From NCBI RefSeq assembly GCF_001939045.1, contig NZ_MKIM01000027.1, positions 558,001-622,000 of the forward strand: a DNA stretch of 64,000 bases. Direction: 5' to 3'. Each line of letters starts with the position of its first letter. Position 1 is the first letter of the stretch. Shown here one piece after another: positions 28,193 to 39,633 of the stretch. Source of the DNA: Rhizobium oryziradicis. Its GTDB lineage: Bacteria > Pseudomonadota > Alphaproteobacteria > Rhizobiales > Rhizobiaceae. The position numbers were made by a program, and so were the translations under genes. The notes under the pieces were generated by a model. It worked only from the letters and a program-made list of their open reading frames with translations, was not told where the DNA came from and ran no database searches.

Positions 28193-28633
28193 ATGAACCG
28201 CTTCTTATCCAATGCGACAAACCGGATCGATGCGAAGGGACGGGTTTCCGTGCCGGCGGCGTTCCGTGCTGTCTTGGTAAATCGGGAAATTCAGGAGCTG
28301 TATTGCTTTCAGGATTTCACGTTTCCGGCGATCAGCGTCGGTGGTCCGGATCTGCTCGAGCGGTACGAGCGCCAGATCACTGCGGAAGATCCGTTTTCGC
28401 CGGTAGCAAACGAGATGTCGCTCTTGATCCACGGGGGCGGCGTGTTTATGCGTCTCGATTCAGAGGGGCGTTTGATGGTCACGGATTTTATCCGCGACTT
28501 TACAGGCATTACATCCGAAGTGACCTTTGTGGGGCGGTCGGATCATTTTCAGGTGTGGCAGCCGCAAGCGTTTCACGAGGCGCAGGCGGCAGCCAGAAAA
28601 GGGCTTGGACTGAGAGGTTCGCGCCCGATTTAA
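28193..28633 (+). CDS. mraZ: Transcriptional regulator MraZ
   Basis: A 146-residue protein made of two AbrB-like half domains. It begins [20 protein letters not shown] with the first DAKGRV/PAAFR block, followed by a second block with [16 protein letters not shown]. MraZ forms a ring and binds DNA, repressing the dcw cluster through boxes such as those at 27982-28016. It opens the cluster and rsmH follows 29 bp later. The ribosome binding site AGGAGG is about 15 nt before ATG 28193, which is unusually far, so translation may be weak. Confidence 0.96.
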   Translation: MNRFLSNATNRIDAKGRVSVPAAFRAVLVNREIQELYCFQDFTFPAISVGGPDLLERYERQITAEDPFSPVANEMSLLIHGGGVFMRLDSEGRLMVTDFIRDFTGITSEVTFVGRSDHFQVWQPQAFHEAQAAARKGLGLRGSRPI

Positions 28634-28662
28634 GGCAAGACGACTTAAGGCGGAGAAGCGGA

Positions 28663-29688
28663 ATGATGACGGATCTTGGCGGAGGGAATACTGAAGCCGA
28701 AGGCGGACCGGTTCGTCACATTCCGGTTCTTCTCAAAGAAGTTCTGGATGCGCTTGAGCCACAGGCTGGCAAGGTTATTCTTGATGGCACATTTGGGGCT
28801 GGCGGTTATACCTCTGCGATTTTAAGCGCCGGTGCCGATGTTATCGCGCTTGATCGTGATCCAACAGCCATTGCCGCAGGCCAGGCCATGGTTGCCGCGC
28901 ATGGCGGTCATCTCACCCTCAATCACACGCAGTTTTCCGTGCTGGATCGTTTTGCGCCGGAAGATGGGCTGGACGGCATTGTGCTCGATATCGGCGTGTC
29001 GTCCATGCAGATTGACGAGGCCGAACGCGGGTTTTCATTTCAGAAAAATGGTCCGCTGGATATGCGCATGTCCGGTGCTGGCGTGTCGGCTGCCGATGTT
29101 GTCAACCGGGCCAAGGTATCAGACCTGATCCGGATTTTTGGCTTTCTGGGTGAGGAAAAGCAGGCTGGCCGCATCGCGCGTGCCATTGAAAAACGCCGTG
29201 CCACCCATCCTTTTGAAACCACCCGTGATTTGGCAGGCATGATCGAGATTGTGACGCCGCGCAAGGCCAAGGACAAGATCCATCCGGCAACGCGCGTATT
29301 TCAGGCGCTTCGTGTGTTTGTCAATGACGAGTTGGGCGAGTTGGCGCAGGCGTTGTTTGCAGCCGAGCAGGCACTCAAGCCCGGCGGGCGGCTGGTGGTT
29401 GTCACTTTTCACTCGCTTGAAGATCGCATTGTTAAAAAATTCTTTTCCGATCGTTCGGGCAAAGCAACAGGCTCGCGCCATCTCCCGATGGTAGTTGAGC
29501 GGTTGGCAACTTTTGAGCCGGTCGGCAAAGGTTTGCTCGCCGCCACTGAGGAGGAGGCCGAGATCAATCCGCGCGCCCGTTCCGCCAAACTTCGCGCTGC
29601 CATCAGGACAGTGCATCCAGCCATGAAGGCCGATTTCTCAATTTTCGATCTGCCCGATCTCGCCGAGATCGAACGACTGGGAGGTTGA
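28663..29688 (+). CDS. rsmH: 16S rRNA (cytosine-1402-N4)-methyltransferase RsmH (MraW)
   Basis: A 341-residue methyltransferase with [13 protein letters not shown], the SAM loop [28 protein letters not shown] and the C-terminal [16 protein letters not shown] and [11 protein letters not shown]. It methylates C1402 in the 16S rRNA decoding centre. The frame is open far upstream through mraZ, but ATG 28663 is the family start. The stop is 3 bp before ftsL. Confidence 0.96.
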   Translation: MMTDLGGGNTEAEGGPVRHIPVLLKEVLDALEPQAGKVILDGTFGAGGYTSAILSAGADVIALDRDPTAIAAGQAMVAAHGGHLTLNHTQFSVLDRFAPEDGLDGIVLDIGVSSMQIDEAERGFSFQKNGPLDMRMSGAGVSAADVVNRAKVSDLIRIFGFLGEEKQAGRIARAIEKRRATHPFETTRDLAGMIEIVTPRKAKDKIHPATRVFQALRVFVNDELGELAQALFAAEQALKPGGRLVVVTFHSLEDRIVKKFFSDRSGKATGSRHLPMVVERLATFEPVGKGLLAATEEEAEINPRARSAKLRAAIRTVHPAMKADFSIFDLPDLAEIERLGG

Positions 29689-29691
29689 TCC

Positions 29692-30063
29692 ATGATTCGC
29701 ACCTTTGACGTTATTTTGATCGGAGTCATGGCGGCGGCTGCCACCGTGACCTATCAAATCAAGCACAATACTGACGAAAAATTTCAGAATGTGCGGCGCG
29801 TTGAGGCGCAGATCAAGCTGGAGAAAGACACGATTGAGCTGTTGGAGGCCGACTGGGCCTTGCTGACGCAGCCCAACCGGCTGGAAAAGCTTGCCAATGT
29901 CTATCATGACGAGTTGCAGCTTCAGCAGACCGATCCTAATCAACTTGCCCGCGCCAATGAATTGCCGATGCTGAAGTCGCAGGTTCCTGTTCCCCAGATC
30001 GCTGACGGTCGTCCCAAGACGAAGCCGACAGACCAGATCACAACAGGATCGGTGGCGCGCTGA
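29692..30063 (+). CDS. ftsL: Cell division protein FtsL
   Basis: A 123-residue bitopic membrane protein: short cytoplasmic N-terminus, membrane segment (FDVILIGVMAAAATVTYQ), then a leucine-zipper-like periplasmic helix (RVEAQIKLEKDTIELLEADW) and a disordered tail. Sequence identity within FtsL is always low; position between rsmH and ftsI is the strongest argument. FtsL joins FtsB and FtsQ in activating FtsWI. The stop overlaps the ftsI ATG by one base. Confidence 0.9.
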   Translation: MIRTFDVILIGVMAAAATVTYQIKHNTDEKFQNVRRVEAQIKLEKDTIELLEADWALLTQPNRLEKLANVYHDELQLQQTDPNQLARANELPMLKSQVPVPQIADGRPKTKPTDQITTGSVAR

Positions 30064-31811
30064 TGTCGTTTTTGTCTCGTATGATGTTATTGAAAAGCAA
30101 GGCGCATCTTTCGGCAGATGTTCGCCGGGCTGGTCCATCTCGCAATCGCTCGCGCGCCGCTGATAATGCAGCCAAACGCAAGGCCGATATGGCGCGTCGG
30201 CGCGTTGGCTTGCTGATGTTTGGTTTTGCGGCTGTTTACATCGTCATTGGCGGGCGGCTGATGCAATATGGCTATGCCCATCCTGAAAACACATCCAGCA
30301 TCATCCCGCCAGATCGGCTGATGGCAGCGCGCCCGGACATTCTGGATCGCAATGGTCAGGTGCTGGCCACGGATATTCGCACCGTATCGCTGTTTGCCGA
30401 GCCGCATAAAATTGTCGATGCCGATGAAGCGGTGGAAAAGCTGGCAACGGTTTTGCCCGATGTGGACGCGCGCGACATGTATCGCAAGCTGTCGTCGAAG
30501 TCGCATTTCCAATGGCTGCGCCGCCAGTTGACGCCCAAGCAGCAGAGCCAGATTTTGGCCCTTGGCATTCCCGGTATCGGCTTTCGGCCTGAAATTCGCA
30601 GGTTCTATCCCGGTGGTTCCACGGCGGCCCACATTGTCGGTTTTGTGAATATCGACAATCGCGGCATGGCCGGAATGGAAAAATACATCGACAATCAGGG
30701 CTTGGCCGAACTGGCCGATCTGGGCATGACCAGCAACGCCCGTTTGGAGCCGGTGAAGCTGTCCATCGATCTGCGTGTTCAGAATATCGTGCATGATGTG
30801 GTGGCCGCCGCTCAGGTGAATTTCAAGGGCAAATCTGCAGGGGCCGTTGTGCTGGATGCGGAAACTGGCGAAGTGCTTGGCATGGCATCTTACCCGGATT
30901 TTGATCCCAACAGTCCAGAGCAGGGTGCCAAGGATGGCTGGCTGAACCGCATGTCGAATGGTACATTCGAAATGGGCTCGACCTTTAAATCCTTCACGCT
31001 GGCGATGGGCCTGGATACCGGCCGCATCAAGCTGACGGATAGTTTTGATGCGCGCTACCCGATTAAAATCGGTGGCTTCACCATCAAGGACTTCCATGGT
31101 CAGAGCCGGTTTTTGACCGTGCCCGATATTTTCAAATATTCCTCCAACATTGGTACGGCGAAGATCATCGACGTTGTCGGCATTCCTGAGCAAAAGGAAT
31201 ATTTGACCCGTCTTGGGCTGTTGACCAAGATGAAGACGGAATTGCCTGAAGTGAAAATGCCGTCTCAGCCGCGCGAATGGAAAAAAATCAACTCGATCAC
31301 CATTTCCTTCGGCCACGGCGTTGCCACCACACCGTTGCAGACGGCGGTTGCGGGTGCGGCTTTGGTCAACGGTGGCCGTTTGATCGAGCCGACATTCCTG
31401 CCGCGCACGCTTGAGCAGGCCGATGAAGTTGCCGAGGCGGTCTTGAAGCCGACAACCAGCGCCGATATGCGCTACCTTTTTGATTATAATGGAAAATTTG
31501 GTTCGGGCCGTGGTGCGCGCATTCCGGGTTTCGATGTGGGTGGTAAGACGGGTACCGCCGACAAGGTTGTCAACGGTCGTTATGACAGCAAGCTGAACTT
31601 CAATGCGTTCCTGGGAGCATTTCCCATGGGCAAGCCACGCTATGTGGTGCTGAGCTTTATCGATGAGCCGTTGACCGGCGAGCAGGGCGGAACCATCTCT
31701 GCTTACACGGCATTGCCGATTGTTCGGGACATTATTCGCAGAACGGCCCCAATTCTCGGTGTAGAACCGGACTTCGGTTCGCTCGGAAAAGACATGCTCG
31801 TGTCATATTGA
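30063..31811 (+). CDS. ftsI: Septal peptidoglycan transpeptidase FtsI (PBP3)
   Basis: A 582-residue class B penicillin-binding protein. A membrane anchor lies near residues 57-77. The pedestal domain starts with RPDILDRNGQVLATD. The transpeptidase domain has the nucleophile motif STFK (Ser306-Lys309), the SSN triad in FKYSSNIGTAK and KTG in VGGKTGTADK. It crosslinks septal peptidoglycan with partner FtsW, encoded downstream. It overlaps ftsL by one base and precedes murE by 63 bp. Confidence 0.96.
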   Translation: MSFLSRMMLLKSKAHLSADVRRAGPSRNRSRAADNAAKRKADMARRRVGLLMFGFAAVYIVIGGRLMQYGYAHPENTSSIIPPDRLMAARPDILDRNGQVLATDIRTVSLFAEPHKIVDADEAVEKLATVLPDVDARDMYRKLSSKSHFQWLRRQLTPKQQSQILALGIPGIGFRPEIRRFYPGGSTAAHIVGFVNIDNRGMAGMEKYIDNQGLAELADLGMTSNARLEPVKLSIDLRVQNIVHDVVAAAQVNFKGKSAGAVVLDAETGEVLGMASYPDFDPNSPEQGAKDGWLNRMSNGTFEMGSTFKSFTLAMGLDTGRIKLTDSFDARYPIKIGGFTIKDFHGQSRFLTVPDIFKYSSNIGTAKIIDVVGIPEQKEYLTRLGLLTKMKTELPEVKMPSQPREWKKINSITISFGHGVATTPLQTAVAGAALVNGGRLIEPTFLPRTLEQADEVAEAVLKPTTSADMRYLFDYNGKFGSGRGARIPGFDVGGKTGTADKVVNGRYDSKLNFNAFLGAFPMGKPRYVVLSFIDEPLTGEQGGTISAYTALPIVRDIIRRTAPILGVEPDFGSLGKDMLVSY

Positions 31812-31874
31812 GGTTTCAATGCAGGACTGGTGGGTGGAATCAGTGCCGCCCAGCCAGTAGGGGACGAAGAAAAG

Positions 31875-33347
31875 ATGAAACTGCGAGAACTCACGGATGG
31901 TGCGCTGCAAGAGTTGATCGGCCCGCTGGACAGCGGATTGGCAGAGCTGGAGATTTCTGGCCTCACTGCCGATAGTCGAAAGGTGCAGCCCGGCATGATG
32001 TTTGTGGCGCTCAGCGGTGTGAAAGCCGATGGCGCGCAATTTATTGCTGATGCCGTGGCGCGCGGTGCGGCTGTTGTGGTGGCATCATCTTCCGTGGACG
32101 CCAATATGAATGTCAATGTTCCCGTGTTGGTCACAGATCAGCCGCGCCGCGCACTGGCGCTGGCTGCGGCCCGTTTCTATAACGCTCAGCCGCAGACGAT
32201 GATTGCCGTTACCGGCACTGCTGGCAAAACCTCGGTGGCATCATTTGTGCGCCAGATCTGGGCCTTTGCCGGTTTGGACAGCGCGCAGATTGGCACCACG
32301 GGTGTCATTTCCGCCAAGCGCAATGATTATGGTTCGCTGACCACGCCTGATCCGGTTGAGCTGCACAAGATGTTGGCGGAACTGGCGGGCGAGGGTGTTA
32401 CCCATGCGGCGATGGAAGCCTCCAGCCATGGTCTGGATCAAAGCCGGCTGGATGGCGTGGTGTTAAGCGCTGCGGGTTTCACCAACCTTGGCCGCGACCA
32501 TATGGATTATCATCCAACCATTGAGCATTACATGGCCGCCAAAATGCGGCTGTTTGAGGTGCTTTTGCCCAAAGGCGCGCCTGCCGTGATCTTTGCAGAT
32601 GATGAATGGTCAGCAGAGGCGGCGCGCGTGGCGACAAAAGCAGGCCATGATGTGCGCACCGTTGGCCGGGCAGGGAGCTTTTTGACGCTGAAGCGCGTTG
32701 AGCATTTCCGCCACAAGCAAACCGCCGAAATTCATCATGGTGGTGCGATTTACGAGGTTGATTTGCCGCTGGCGGGCGATTTCCAGATTGCCAATGCGCT
32801 GGTGGCCGCAGGTCTTGCGATTTCCACGGGTGTTTCGGTTGAAACCACCATGAAGGCGCTGGAAAGATTGCAAGGTGCATCGGGACGGTTGGAGCTTGTG
32901 GCACAGGCCAAGGGCGGAGCGCTGGCCTATGTGGATTACGCCCATAAGCCGGATGCGTTGGAAAATGTGCTCAAGGCGGTTCGTCCTTTCACCAGTGGCC
33001 GTATTATTGCGGTGTTTGGCTGTGGCGGCGACCGCGATAAGGGCAAACGTCCGATTATGGGCGAGATTGCCAATCGCCTGGCCGATATTGCTATTGTTAC
33101 CGACGACAATCCGCGCTCGGAAGTGGCGGCCACCATTCGCGCCGAGGTTATGGCGGCAACCTCACGGGGTATTGAAATTGCAGACCGCAAACAGGCCATC
33201 CGCGCGGCTGTTGCCATGCTGGCAACGGGCGATACTCTGATTGTGGCTGGCAAAGGCCATGAACAGGGCCAGATTGTTGGTGGCATCACCTTGCCATTTT
33301 CGGACCATGCCGAAATCCTGAATGCCATGGAGGAATTTCACCCTTGA
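31875..33347 (+). CDS. murE: UDP-MurNAc-L-Ala-D-Glu:meso-diaminopimelate ligase MurE
   Basis: A 490-residue Mur ligase. It has the P-loop [14 protein letters not shown] in the central domain and the DDNPRSE motif in the C-terminal domain; the DNPR box selects meso-diaminopimelate, so the stem peptide is the Gram-negative type. An upstream extension to 31830 (GTG) exists; [14 protein letters not shown] at 31875 matches the family start. It overlaps the murF TTG start by 4 bp. Confidence 0.95.
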   Translation: MKLRELTDGALQELIGPLDSGLAELEISGLTADSRKVQPGMMFVALSGVKADGAQFIADAVARGAAVVVASSSVDANMNVNVPVLVTDQPRRALALAAARFYNAQPQTMIAVTGTAGKTSVASFVRQIWAFAGLDSAQIGTTGVISAKRNDYGSLTTPDPVELHKMLAELAGEGVTHAAMEASSHGLDQSRLDGVVLSAAGFTNLGRDHMDYHPTIEHYMAAKMRLFEVLLPKGAPAVIFADDEWSAEAARVATKAGHDVRTVGRAGSFLTLKRVEHFRHKQTAEIHHGGAIYEVDLPLAGDFQIANALVAAGLAISTGVSVETTMKALERLQGASGRLELVAQAKGGALAYVDYAHKPDALENVLKAVRPFTSGRIIAVFGCGGDRDKGKRPIMGEIANRLADIAIVTDDNPRSEVAATIRAEVMAATSRGIEIADRKQAIRAAVAMLATGDTLIVAGKGHEQGQIVGGITLPFSDHAEILNAMEEFHP

Positions 33348-34777
33348 ATTTTCTTTGGACCATTGATGAAATGGTGGCGGCCATGAATGGGCGGCCATTG
33401 GGCGTGATGCCGGAAGGCATTACCGGCATTTCAATTGACAGCCGCACCGTGCAGCCCGGCGAAGCCTTTTTTGCCATCAAGGGCGATCGGGTAGATGGCC
33501 ATAACTATGCATCAATTGCTGCGGCCAATGGCGCATCCTTGATGGTGGTCAACGAGGCTAAGCTGCCGGCGCTTGGTCGGCTGACCGTGCCGATGATTGT
33601 GGTGGAAGATGTGTTGCAGGCGCTTGGGCTTTTGGCCTTGGCGGCGCGGGCGCGCTCAAAAGCCCATATTGTTGCCGTTACCGGCTCGGTGGGCAAAACC
33701 ACCACCAAGGAAATGCTGCGGCAAGTGCTGGCCCCATCGGGCGAGGTGCATGCTGCCGTTGCCTCGTTCAACAACCATTGGGGCGTGCCGTTGACCTTGG
33801 CGCGCATGCCCGCCAGCGCCGAATTTGGCATCTTTGAAATCGGCATGAACCATAGTGGCGAGATCACACCGCTGGTACAAATGGTGCGCCCCCATGTGGC
33901 GGTGATTACCACGATTGCACCGGCCCATCTGGGCAATTTTGCGAGTGTGGATGAGATTGCCGATGCCAAGGCCGAGATTTTCTCAGGTGTTGCGCTGGGC
34001 GGTGTGGCACTGCTCAATCACGACAATCCCTATTTCGAATATCTGGCTAGAAAAGCCTATGATGCCGGTGTGACGCATATCCATTCTTTTGGCCAGCACA
34101 CCAAGGCCGAGTTCCGCCTGGCAGAATTTGACGGCGGAGCCGAAAGCTCGACCGTCTGGGCGGTGATTGATGGCGAGACCCGCGAAGTGGCCATTGGCGC
34201 ACCGGGGCGTCACATTGCGGAAAATGCCATGGCGGCTTTGGGCGTTGTGCGTCTTTTGGGTGCCGATATGGATGCGGCTGTGCAGGCTTTGGCAGACCTT
34301 GCAGCGGTCAAGGGCCGTGGCCAGCGCCATCGGCTGCGCACAGACACCGGCATTCTCACCGTGATTGACGAGAGCTATAACGCCAACCCTGCATCGATGC
34401 GGGCTGCTATTGCGGTTTTGGCGGCAGCCCAGCCCTACGCCGATGGTCGTCGCATTGCCATTCTGGGCGATATGCTGGAAATGGGCGAGTTGTCGGGCGA
34501 GCTTCATGCCGAATTGAGCGGCCCTTTGCTGGCGGCTGGCATTGAGCATGTCTGGCTGGCAGGCTCCGAAATGGCAGCACTCAAGGCACATCTGCCCGAG
34601 AGCGTTTCCAGCATCTGGTTTGAAACCACGGATGAACTGGCAACCTATGCCACCTCTGCTGTTCATGGTGGTGACGTTGTTATGGTTAAATCCTCGCTTG
34701 GCCTTGGTTTTGGCAAGATTGTTGCGGTCCTGCTTGACAAGTATCCCTCATTGGACGACACCCGCCGCCCAGAATAG
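33344..34777 (+). CDS. murF: UDP-MurNAc-tripeptide:D-Ala-D-Ala ligase MurF (TTG start)
   Basis: A 477-residue Mur ligase adding D-Ala-D-Ala (made by DdlB) to UDP-MurNAc-tripeptide. The P-loop is [14 protein letters not shown]; the C-terminal domain holds [13 protein letters not shown] and [11 protein letters not shown]. The frame starts with TTG inside the murE stop (TTGA) with GGAGG about 10 nt upstream. The next ATG (33366) would cut the conserved N-terminal WTIDEM, so the TTG start is preferred and indicates translational coupling. Confidence 0.94.
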   Translation: MNFLWTIDEMVAAMNGRPLGVMPEGITGISIDSRTVQPGEAFFAIKGDRVDGHNYASIAAANGASLMVVNEAKLPALGRLTVPMIVVEDVLQALGLLALAARARSKAHIVAVTGSVGKTTTKEMLRQVLAPSGEVHAAVASFNNHWGVPLTLARMPASAEFGIFEIGMNHSGEITPLVQMVRPHVAVITTIAPAHLGNFASVDEIADAKAEIFSGVALGGVALLNHDNPYFEYLARKAYDAGVTHIHSFGQHTKAEFRLAEFDGGAESSTVWAVIDGETREVAIGAPGRHIAENAMAALGVVRLLGADMDAAVQALADLAAVKGRGQRHRLRTDTGILTVIDESYNANPASMRAAIAVLAAAQPYADGRRIAILGDMLEMGELSGELHAELSGPLLAAGIEHVWLAGSEMAALKAHLPESVSSIWFETTDELATYATSAVHGGDVVMVKSSLGLGFGKIVAVLLDKYPSLDDTRRPE

Positions 34778-34786
34778 ACTTAAACG

Positions 34787-34815
34787 TTCGGCCAAAGATT
34801 CGATCTTTGGCCGAA
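34787..34815 (+). other. Perfect 13-bp hairpin between murF and mraY
   Basis: TTCGGCCAAAGAT (34787-34799) and ATCTTTGGCCGAA (34803-34815) are exact reverse complements around a 3-nt TCG loop, 9 nt after the murF stop and 22 nt before the mraY ATG. No T-run follows, so it is not a standard terminator. It could be an mRNA stability or translation-control structure. Confidence 0.7.
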
Positions 34816-34837
34816 GCGACTCTTGGAAAGTGCTTTC

Positions 34838-35938
34838 ATGCTGATCTGGCTTGTTGACTTCGCGAACCATGTCCAATTTTTCAACCTGTTCCGCTACATC
34901 ACGTTTCGGACCGGGGCTGCGATGTTTACCGCCGCGCTGATTGTCTTTTTGTTTGGCCCTGCGATTATTGCCTCGCTCAGAGTGCGCCAAGGCAAGGGCC
35001 AGCCCATTCGAGCCGATGGCCCGCAAACCCATTTTAAAAAGGCTGGCACCCCAACAATGGGCGGCCTGATGATTTTGGCAGGCATTGTGGGGGCTTCGTT
35101 GCTCTGGGCCGATTTGTCCAATGTCTATGTGGTGGCAACGCTGCTGGTCACGCTGGGCTTTGGGGCCATTGGCTTTTACGATGACTATTTGAAAGTGACC
35201 AAACAGTCGGACAAGGGCTTTTCAGGCAAGGCGCGCTTAGGCATTGAGTTTCTCATTGCCGGCATTGCCGTGTTTTTCATGATGGAAGCGGCCAAAGTGT
35301 CGGCACCCCAGGGTCCGCATGTGGCAACCTCTGTGGCCTTTCCATTCTTCAAGGATGTTTTGCTCAATCTGGGCTATTTTTTCATCGTCTTTGGTGGTTT
35401 CGTCATTGTTGCCGCTGGCAATGCGGTCAACCTTACTGATGGTCTTGATGGGCTGGCGATTGTTCCGGTAATGATTGCCTCTGCCGCCTTCGGCTTGATT
35501 GCCTATCTGGCCGGTAACGCGGTGTTTGCAGGCTATTTGCAGATCAATTTTGTACCGGGCACCGGCGAGCTTGCGGTTATTTTGGGCGCGGTGATCGGCG
35601 CTGGCCTCGGCTTTTTGTGGTTCAATGCGCCACCGGCTGCTATTTTCATGGGCGACACCGGCTCGCTGGCGCTGGGCGGCTTGATTGGCACGGTGGCGGT
35701 TGCCACCAAGCACGAAATCGTCATGATCATCATCGGCGGCCTGTTTGTGATGGAGACCCTCTCGGTGATCATTCAGGTTGGCTATTACAAGATGACCAAG
35801 CGGCGGGTGTTTTTGATGGCCCCCATCCATCACCATTTTGAAAAGAAGGGCTGGACCGAAAGCCAGGTGGTGATCCGCTTCTGGATCATCGCCGTGGGTC
35901 TTGCCATTCTTGGTCTCTCCACTCTGAAGCTGCGGTGA
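34838..35938 (+). CDS. mraY: Phospho-MurNAc-pentapeptide transferase MraY
   Basis: A 366-residue polytopic membrane enzyme (about ten helices) of the MraY/WecA family. It attaches phospho-MurNAc-pentapeptide to undecaprenyl phosphate, forming lipid I. Conserved blocks are [23 protein letters not shown] (Asp-Asp), [26 protein letters not shown] and [15 protein letters not shown] 34838 (MLIWLVDF) is chosen over an in-frame TTG at 34823. A 13-bp hairpin precedes it. Confidence 0.96.
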   Translation: MLIWLVDFANHVQFFNLFRYITFRTGAAMFTAALIVFLFGPAIIASLRVRQGKGQPIRADGPQTHFKKAGTPTMGGLMILAGIVGASLLWADLSNVYVVATLLVTLGFGAIGFYDDYLKVTKQSDKGFSGKARLGIEFLIAGIAVFFMMEAAKVSAPQGPHVATSVAFPFFKDVLLNLGYFFIVFGGFVIVAAGNAVNLTDGLDGLAIVPVMIASAAFGLIAYLAGNAVFAGYLQINFVPGTGELAVILGAVIGAGLGFLWFNAPPAAIFMGDTGSLALGGLIGTVAVATKHEIVMIIIGGLFVMETLSVIIQVGYYKMTKRRVFLMAPIHHHFEKKGWTESQVVIRFWIIAVGLAILGLSTLKLR

Positions 35939-35945
35939 GGCCATC

Positions 35946-37355
35946 ATGATTCCGGTCACCAGTTTCAAAAATCAAAAGCTTGCTCTGTTTGGCCTTGGCG
36001 GCTCCGGCTTTGCCACAGCACGAGCGCTGATTGCAGGTGGCGCGGATGTAACCGTTTGGGATGACAATCCCGACAGCGTGGAAAAAGCCCGCGCGGAGGG
36101 CTTGAAGGCCGAGGATCTGCGTGAGCTTGACTGGTCCGCTCTTGCGGCACTGATCTTGTCGCCCGGTGTGCCGCTGACCCACCCCAAACCGCACTGGACG
36201 GTGGAACTGGCTCATGTCGCCGGCGTTGCCATTATCGGCGATATTGAGTTGTTTGTGCGTGAGCGACGGTTGCGCTCACCCGATTGCCCGTTCATTGCCA
36301 TCACTGGCACCAACGGCAAATCGACCACCACGGCGTTGATCGCGCATATCTTGCGCGCCAGTGGCCGCGATGTGCAAATGGGTGGCAATATCGGCACGGC
36401 GGTGCTGACGCTTGAGCCGCCTCAAGCCAAGCGCTTTTATGTGGTGGAATGCTCGTCTTATCAGATTGATCTTACCCCAACCATCAACCCCTCAGTTGGC
36501 ATTGTGCTCAACCTGACCCCAGATCATCTGGATCGTCATGGCGATATGCAGCGCTATGCCGACATCAAGAACCGTCTTGTTGAGGGCAGTGATATTGCCA
36601 TTGTCGGCGTCGATGACAGCTACACCCAGCGCATTGCCGAGCGTTTGGAAAATGCCAATCGTCAGGTTATTCGCATTTCCAAACATGAGCCGGTCAAGCA
36701 GGGTTTTTATAACGACGGCCACCGCATTTTTCTGGGAACAGAGCAGGGCGGTGCGCTTGTTGCGGACCTCAACGGTATTCCCACGCTGCGCGGCAGCCAC
36801 AACGCCCAGAATGCGGCGGCAGCCATTGCGGCATGCCTTGCGGTGGGCTTGTCAGAAGATGAAGTGCGCTCCGGCCTTGCCTCGTTTGGTGGCTTGAAGC
36901 ACCGCATGCAGCCTGTTGGGCGGCGCGGCAAGGTGGTGTTTGTCAATGATAGCAAGGCAACCAATGCGGAAGCCGCAGAGCCTGCGCTATCAAGCTATGA
37001 TCGCATCTACTGGATTGCCGGTGGTGTGCCGAAAGTGGGTGGCATTGCCAGCCTTTCACCACTGTTTTCGCGCATTGCCAAAGCCTATCTGATTGGCGAG
37101 GCAGCACCGGCTTTTGCGGCAACGCTTGGCAATGATGTGCCGTTTGAAATGTCCGGCACCTTGGAGCAGGCGGTGCGCCATGCGGCGGTCGATGCCGAGG
37201 CCGATGGGGCGGAGGTGGCCGTGATGTTATCACCGGCTTGCGCAAGCTTCGATCAGTATAAGAATTTTGAAATGCGTGGCGATGCCTTTGTGGCGCTGGT
37301 CGCCGGTCTTAAAGATGTGACAATGCTGGTGCAACAGGTCTCAGGAGAGCAATGA
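35946..37355 (+). CDS. murD: UDP-MurNAc-L-alanine:D-glutamate ligase MurD
   Basis: A 469-residue Mur ligase adding D-Glu to UDP-MurNAc-L-Ala. The N-terminal nucleotide-sensing fold begins [20 protein letters not shown], the P-loop is [15 protein letters not shown], and the C-terminal domain has [19 protein letters not shown] and a final [18 protein letters not shown]. It starts 7 bp after mraY and ends one base before the ftsW ATG. Confidence 0.96.
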   Translation: MIPVTSFKNQKLALFGLGGSGFATARALIAGGADVTVWDDNPDSVEKARAEGLKAEDLRELDWSALAALILSPGVPLTHPKPHWTVELAHVAGVAIIGDIELFVRERRLRSPDCPFIAITGTNGKSTTTALIAHILRASGRDVQMGGNIGTAVLTLEPPQAKRFYVVECSSYQIDLTPTINPSVGIVLNLTPDHLDRHGDMQRYADIKNRLVEGSDIAIVGVDDSYTQRIAERLENANRQVIRISKHEPVKQGFYNDGHRIFLGTEQGGALVADLNGIPTLRGSHNAQNAAAAIAACLAVGLSEDEVRSGLASFGGLKHRMQPVGRRGKVVFVNDSKATNAEAAEPALSSYDRIYWIAGGVPKVGGIASLSPLFSRIAKAYLIGEAAPAFAATLGNDVPFEMSGTLEQAVRHAAVDAEADGAEVAVMLSPACASFDQYKNFEMRGDAFVALVAGLKDVTMLVQQVSGEQ

Positions 37356-37356
37356 C

Positions 37357-38511
37357 ATGGTAAGCCGCGCACAACGAGGCGCTTTGGCCGACTGGTTCTG
37401 GACCATAGACCGCGTTTTTCTGGTGTTATTCATTGTGCTTTTGGGCATTGGCTTCATGCTGTCTTTTGCGGCATCGCCAGCGGTTGCCGAGCGCATCGGG
37501 CTGGATAGCTTCCACTTCGTGCGCAGACAGGCGGCGTTTACCGTGCCGTGTCTGGCCACCATGATCGGCATTTCGTTTCTCACGCCCCGGCAGGTGCGCC
37601 GCGCCGCACTGCTGATCTTGCTTGCCTCCATCGCCATGATGATTTTGGCGCTGTTCTTTGGCCCGGAGGTCAAGGGTGCGCATCGCTGGATCAATTTTGG
37701 CAGCCTGTCCATTCAGCCATCCGAGTTCATGAAACCTGCCTTTGTGGTTGTCTGCGCCTGGCTATTTGCCGAGCACGCGCGCCAGCCGGATATTCCGGGC
37801 AATTTCTTTGCCATTTTGCTGTTCATGGTGGTGGTGGCGCTGTTGATGGTGCAGCCAGACTTTGGTCAGACGGTTTTGACCTCGGTGGTTTGGGGCGGCA
37901 TGTTCTTCATGGCCGGCGTGCCATGGATTTTCATTGTTTTGCTGGCGGTTGGCGGTGGCGTTGGCTCAACCCTTGCCTATTACACCATGCCGCACGTTGC
38001 CGGTCGTATTGACCGCTTTTTGACCGGCGACGGCGATACCTTTCAGGTGGATACGGCACGCGAAGCGATTATTCGTGGCAACTGGTTTGGCGTGGGGCCG
38101 GGCGAAGGCATTGTCAAGCGCATCATTCCCGATGCCCATACCGACTTTATCTTCTCGGTTGCCGCTGAAGAATTCGGCATTGTCTTTTGCATGGTGCTGG
38201 TGGCCATCTTTGCTTTTCTGGTCATTCGTGGCCTGCGCCATGCGTTTCGTGAGAAAAACGACTTCAACCGTTTTGCTGTCGCCGGTCTGGTGCTGCAAAT
38301 CGGTGTGCAGTCGATGATCAATATCGGCGTTAATCTCGAGCTTTTGCCTGCAAAGGGCATGACCTTGCCGCTGATTTCCTACGGTGGTTCTTCCATGGTG
38401 GCCATTGGCATTACCGCCGGTTTCATTCTGGCACTCACCCGCCATCGTCCCGAACAAAGATCTCAGGAGCGGCGGTTGTTCCGCTCGGTCCAAAGCGTTG
38501 CTGCGGAGTAA
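37357..38511 (+). CDS. ftsW: Septal peptidoglycan glycosyltransferase FtsW
   Basis: A 384-residue SEDS-family membrane protein with about ten helices. Landmarks are GAHRWINFGSLSIQPSE, PDFGQTVLT, GVGPGEGIVKRIIPDAHTDF and LPLISYGGSSMVA. It polymerises lipid II at the septum together with FtsI. GGAGAG precedes the ATG, one base after the murD stop; murG follows after 3 bp. Confidence 0.96.
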   Translation: MVSRAQRGALADWFWTIDRVFLVLFIVLLGIGFMLSFAASPAVAERIGLDSFHFVRRQAAFTVPCLATMIGISFLTPRQVRRAALLILLASIAMMILALFFGPEVKGAHRWINFGSLSIQPSEFMKPAFVVVCAWLFAEHARQPDIPGNFFAILLFMVVVALLMVQPDFGQTVLTSVVWGGMFFMAGVPWIFIVLLAVGGGVGSTLAYYTMPHVAGRIDRFLTGDGDTFQVDTAREAIIRGNWFGVGPGEGIVKRIIPDAHTDFIFSVAAEEFGIVFCMVLVAIFAFLVIRGLRHAFREKNDFNRFAVAGLVLQIGVQSMINIGVNLELLPAKGMTLPLISYGGSSMVAIGITAGFILALTRHRPEQRSQERRLFRSVQSVAAE

Positions 38512-38514
38512 GTC

Positions 38515-39603
38515 ATGTCCAGAGGTTTGATCCTTCTTGCCGCCGGTGGTACCGGCGGCCACGTTTTTCCAGCAGAAGCGCTGGCCCATGAATTGCAGGC
38601 CCGTGGATATAGCGTGCATCTGGTCACCGATAGTCGGGCCGAGCGTTATGCGGGCAAGTTTCCGGCCGATGCCATTCATGTCGTACCCTCGGCCACCATT
38701 GGCTCAAAGAACCCGATCAGCGTGTCAAAGGCTTTGCTGACGCTGTGGCGCGGCTATCGCACGGCGCGCAAATTGATTGCAAAGCTCAAGCCCAATGCGG
38801 TCATTGGCTTTGGTGGCTATCCCACCATTCCGCCTTTGCTGGCGGCTTGCGCGCTGAAAGTGCCGACCCTTATTCACGAGCAAAATGCGGTGATGGGCAG
38901 GGCCAATAAATTTCTGGCCTCACGCGTCAACAAGATTGCCGGTGGCTTTTTGCCAGCCGGTGGCGCTTATGCCGACAAAACAGTGGTGACGGGCAATCCC
39001 GTGCGGCCAGCGGTGCTGGCAGCCTCCGAGGTGGAGTATACATCATCGGGTGATGGCGATCCGTTTCAGCTGGTGGTGTTTGGCGGCAGCCAAGGTGCAC
39101 AGCATTTTTCCAACACCGTGCCCGGTGCCATTTGCCTGCTGGATGATGTGCTGCGGGCGCGCCTTGTGGTGACCCAACAGGCGCGGCCAGAGGATGTGGC
39201 GCAGGTGAAAGGATGTTATGCCAAGCTGAAAGTTCCGGCCGACGTATCACCATTTTTTGGCGATATGGCGGATCGTATCGGCAAGGCCAATCTGGTGATT
39301 TCCCGGTCTGGCGCGTCCACTGTGTCGGAACTGGCGGTGATTGGTAGGCCCGCCATTTTGGTGCCCTATCCTTTTGCTCTGGATCATGATCAGGCGGCCA
39401 ATGCGGCCACCATGGCAGGGCTTGGCGGCGCTGTGGTGGTGCCTCAGTCGCAAATGACACCGGAAAAGCTGGCAGCCAAGCTGAAAAGCTGGATGACCAG
39501 CCCGGAAAAAATGACCGAAATGGCCCAGGCTGCGGCCAAGGCGGGCCAACCGCAGGCGGCAGGCTTGCTTGCCGACGTGGTTGAGTCTATTGCCAGACAT
39601 TGA
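38515..39603 (+). CDS. murG: Lipid II-forming GlcNAc transferase MurG
   Basis: A 362-residue GT-B glycosyltransferase adding GlcNAc to lipid I on the cytoplasmic membrane face. The first G-loop is [18 protein letters not shown]; further blocks are [39 protein letters not shown] and [21 protein letters not shown]. It is the usual length and directly follows ftsW. Confidence 0.96.
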   Translation: MSRGLILLAAGGTGGHVFPAEALAHELQARGYSVHLVTDSRAERYAGKFPADAIHVVPSATIGSKNPISVSKALLTLWRGYRTARKLIAKLKPNAVIGFGGYPTIPPLLAACALKVPTLIHEQNAVMGRANKFLASRVNKIAGGFLPAGGAYADKTVVTGNPVRPAVLAASEVEYTSSGDGDPFQLVVFGGSQGAQHFSNTVPGAICLLDDVLRARLVVTQQARPEDVAQVKGCYAKLKVPADVSPFFGDMADRIGKANLVISRSGASTVSELAVIGRPAILVPYPFALDHDQAANAATMAGLGGAVVVPQSQMTPEKLAAKLKSWMTSPEKMTEMAQAAAKAGQPQAAGLLADVVESIARH

Positions 39604-39633
39604 ATTGACTTCGATTTTGAGGGGAATGAACAC

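Noticed and set aside
28006..28662. N-terminal extension of rsmH through mraZ
   Set aside because: The extension overlaps the whole of mraZ in another frame and has no RsmH similarity; the family start is at 28663.
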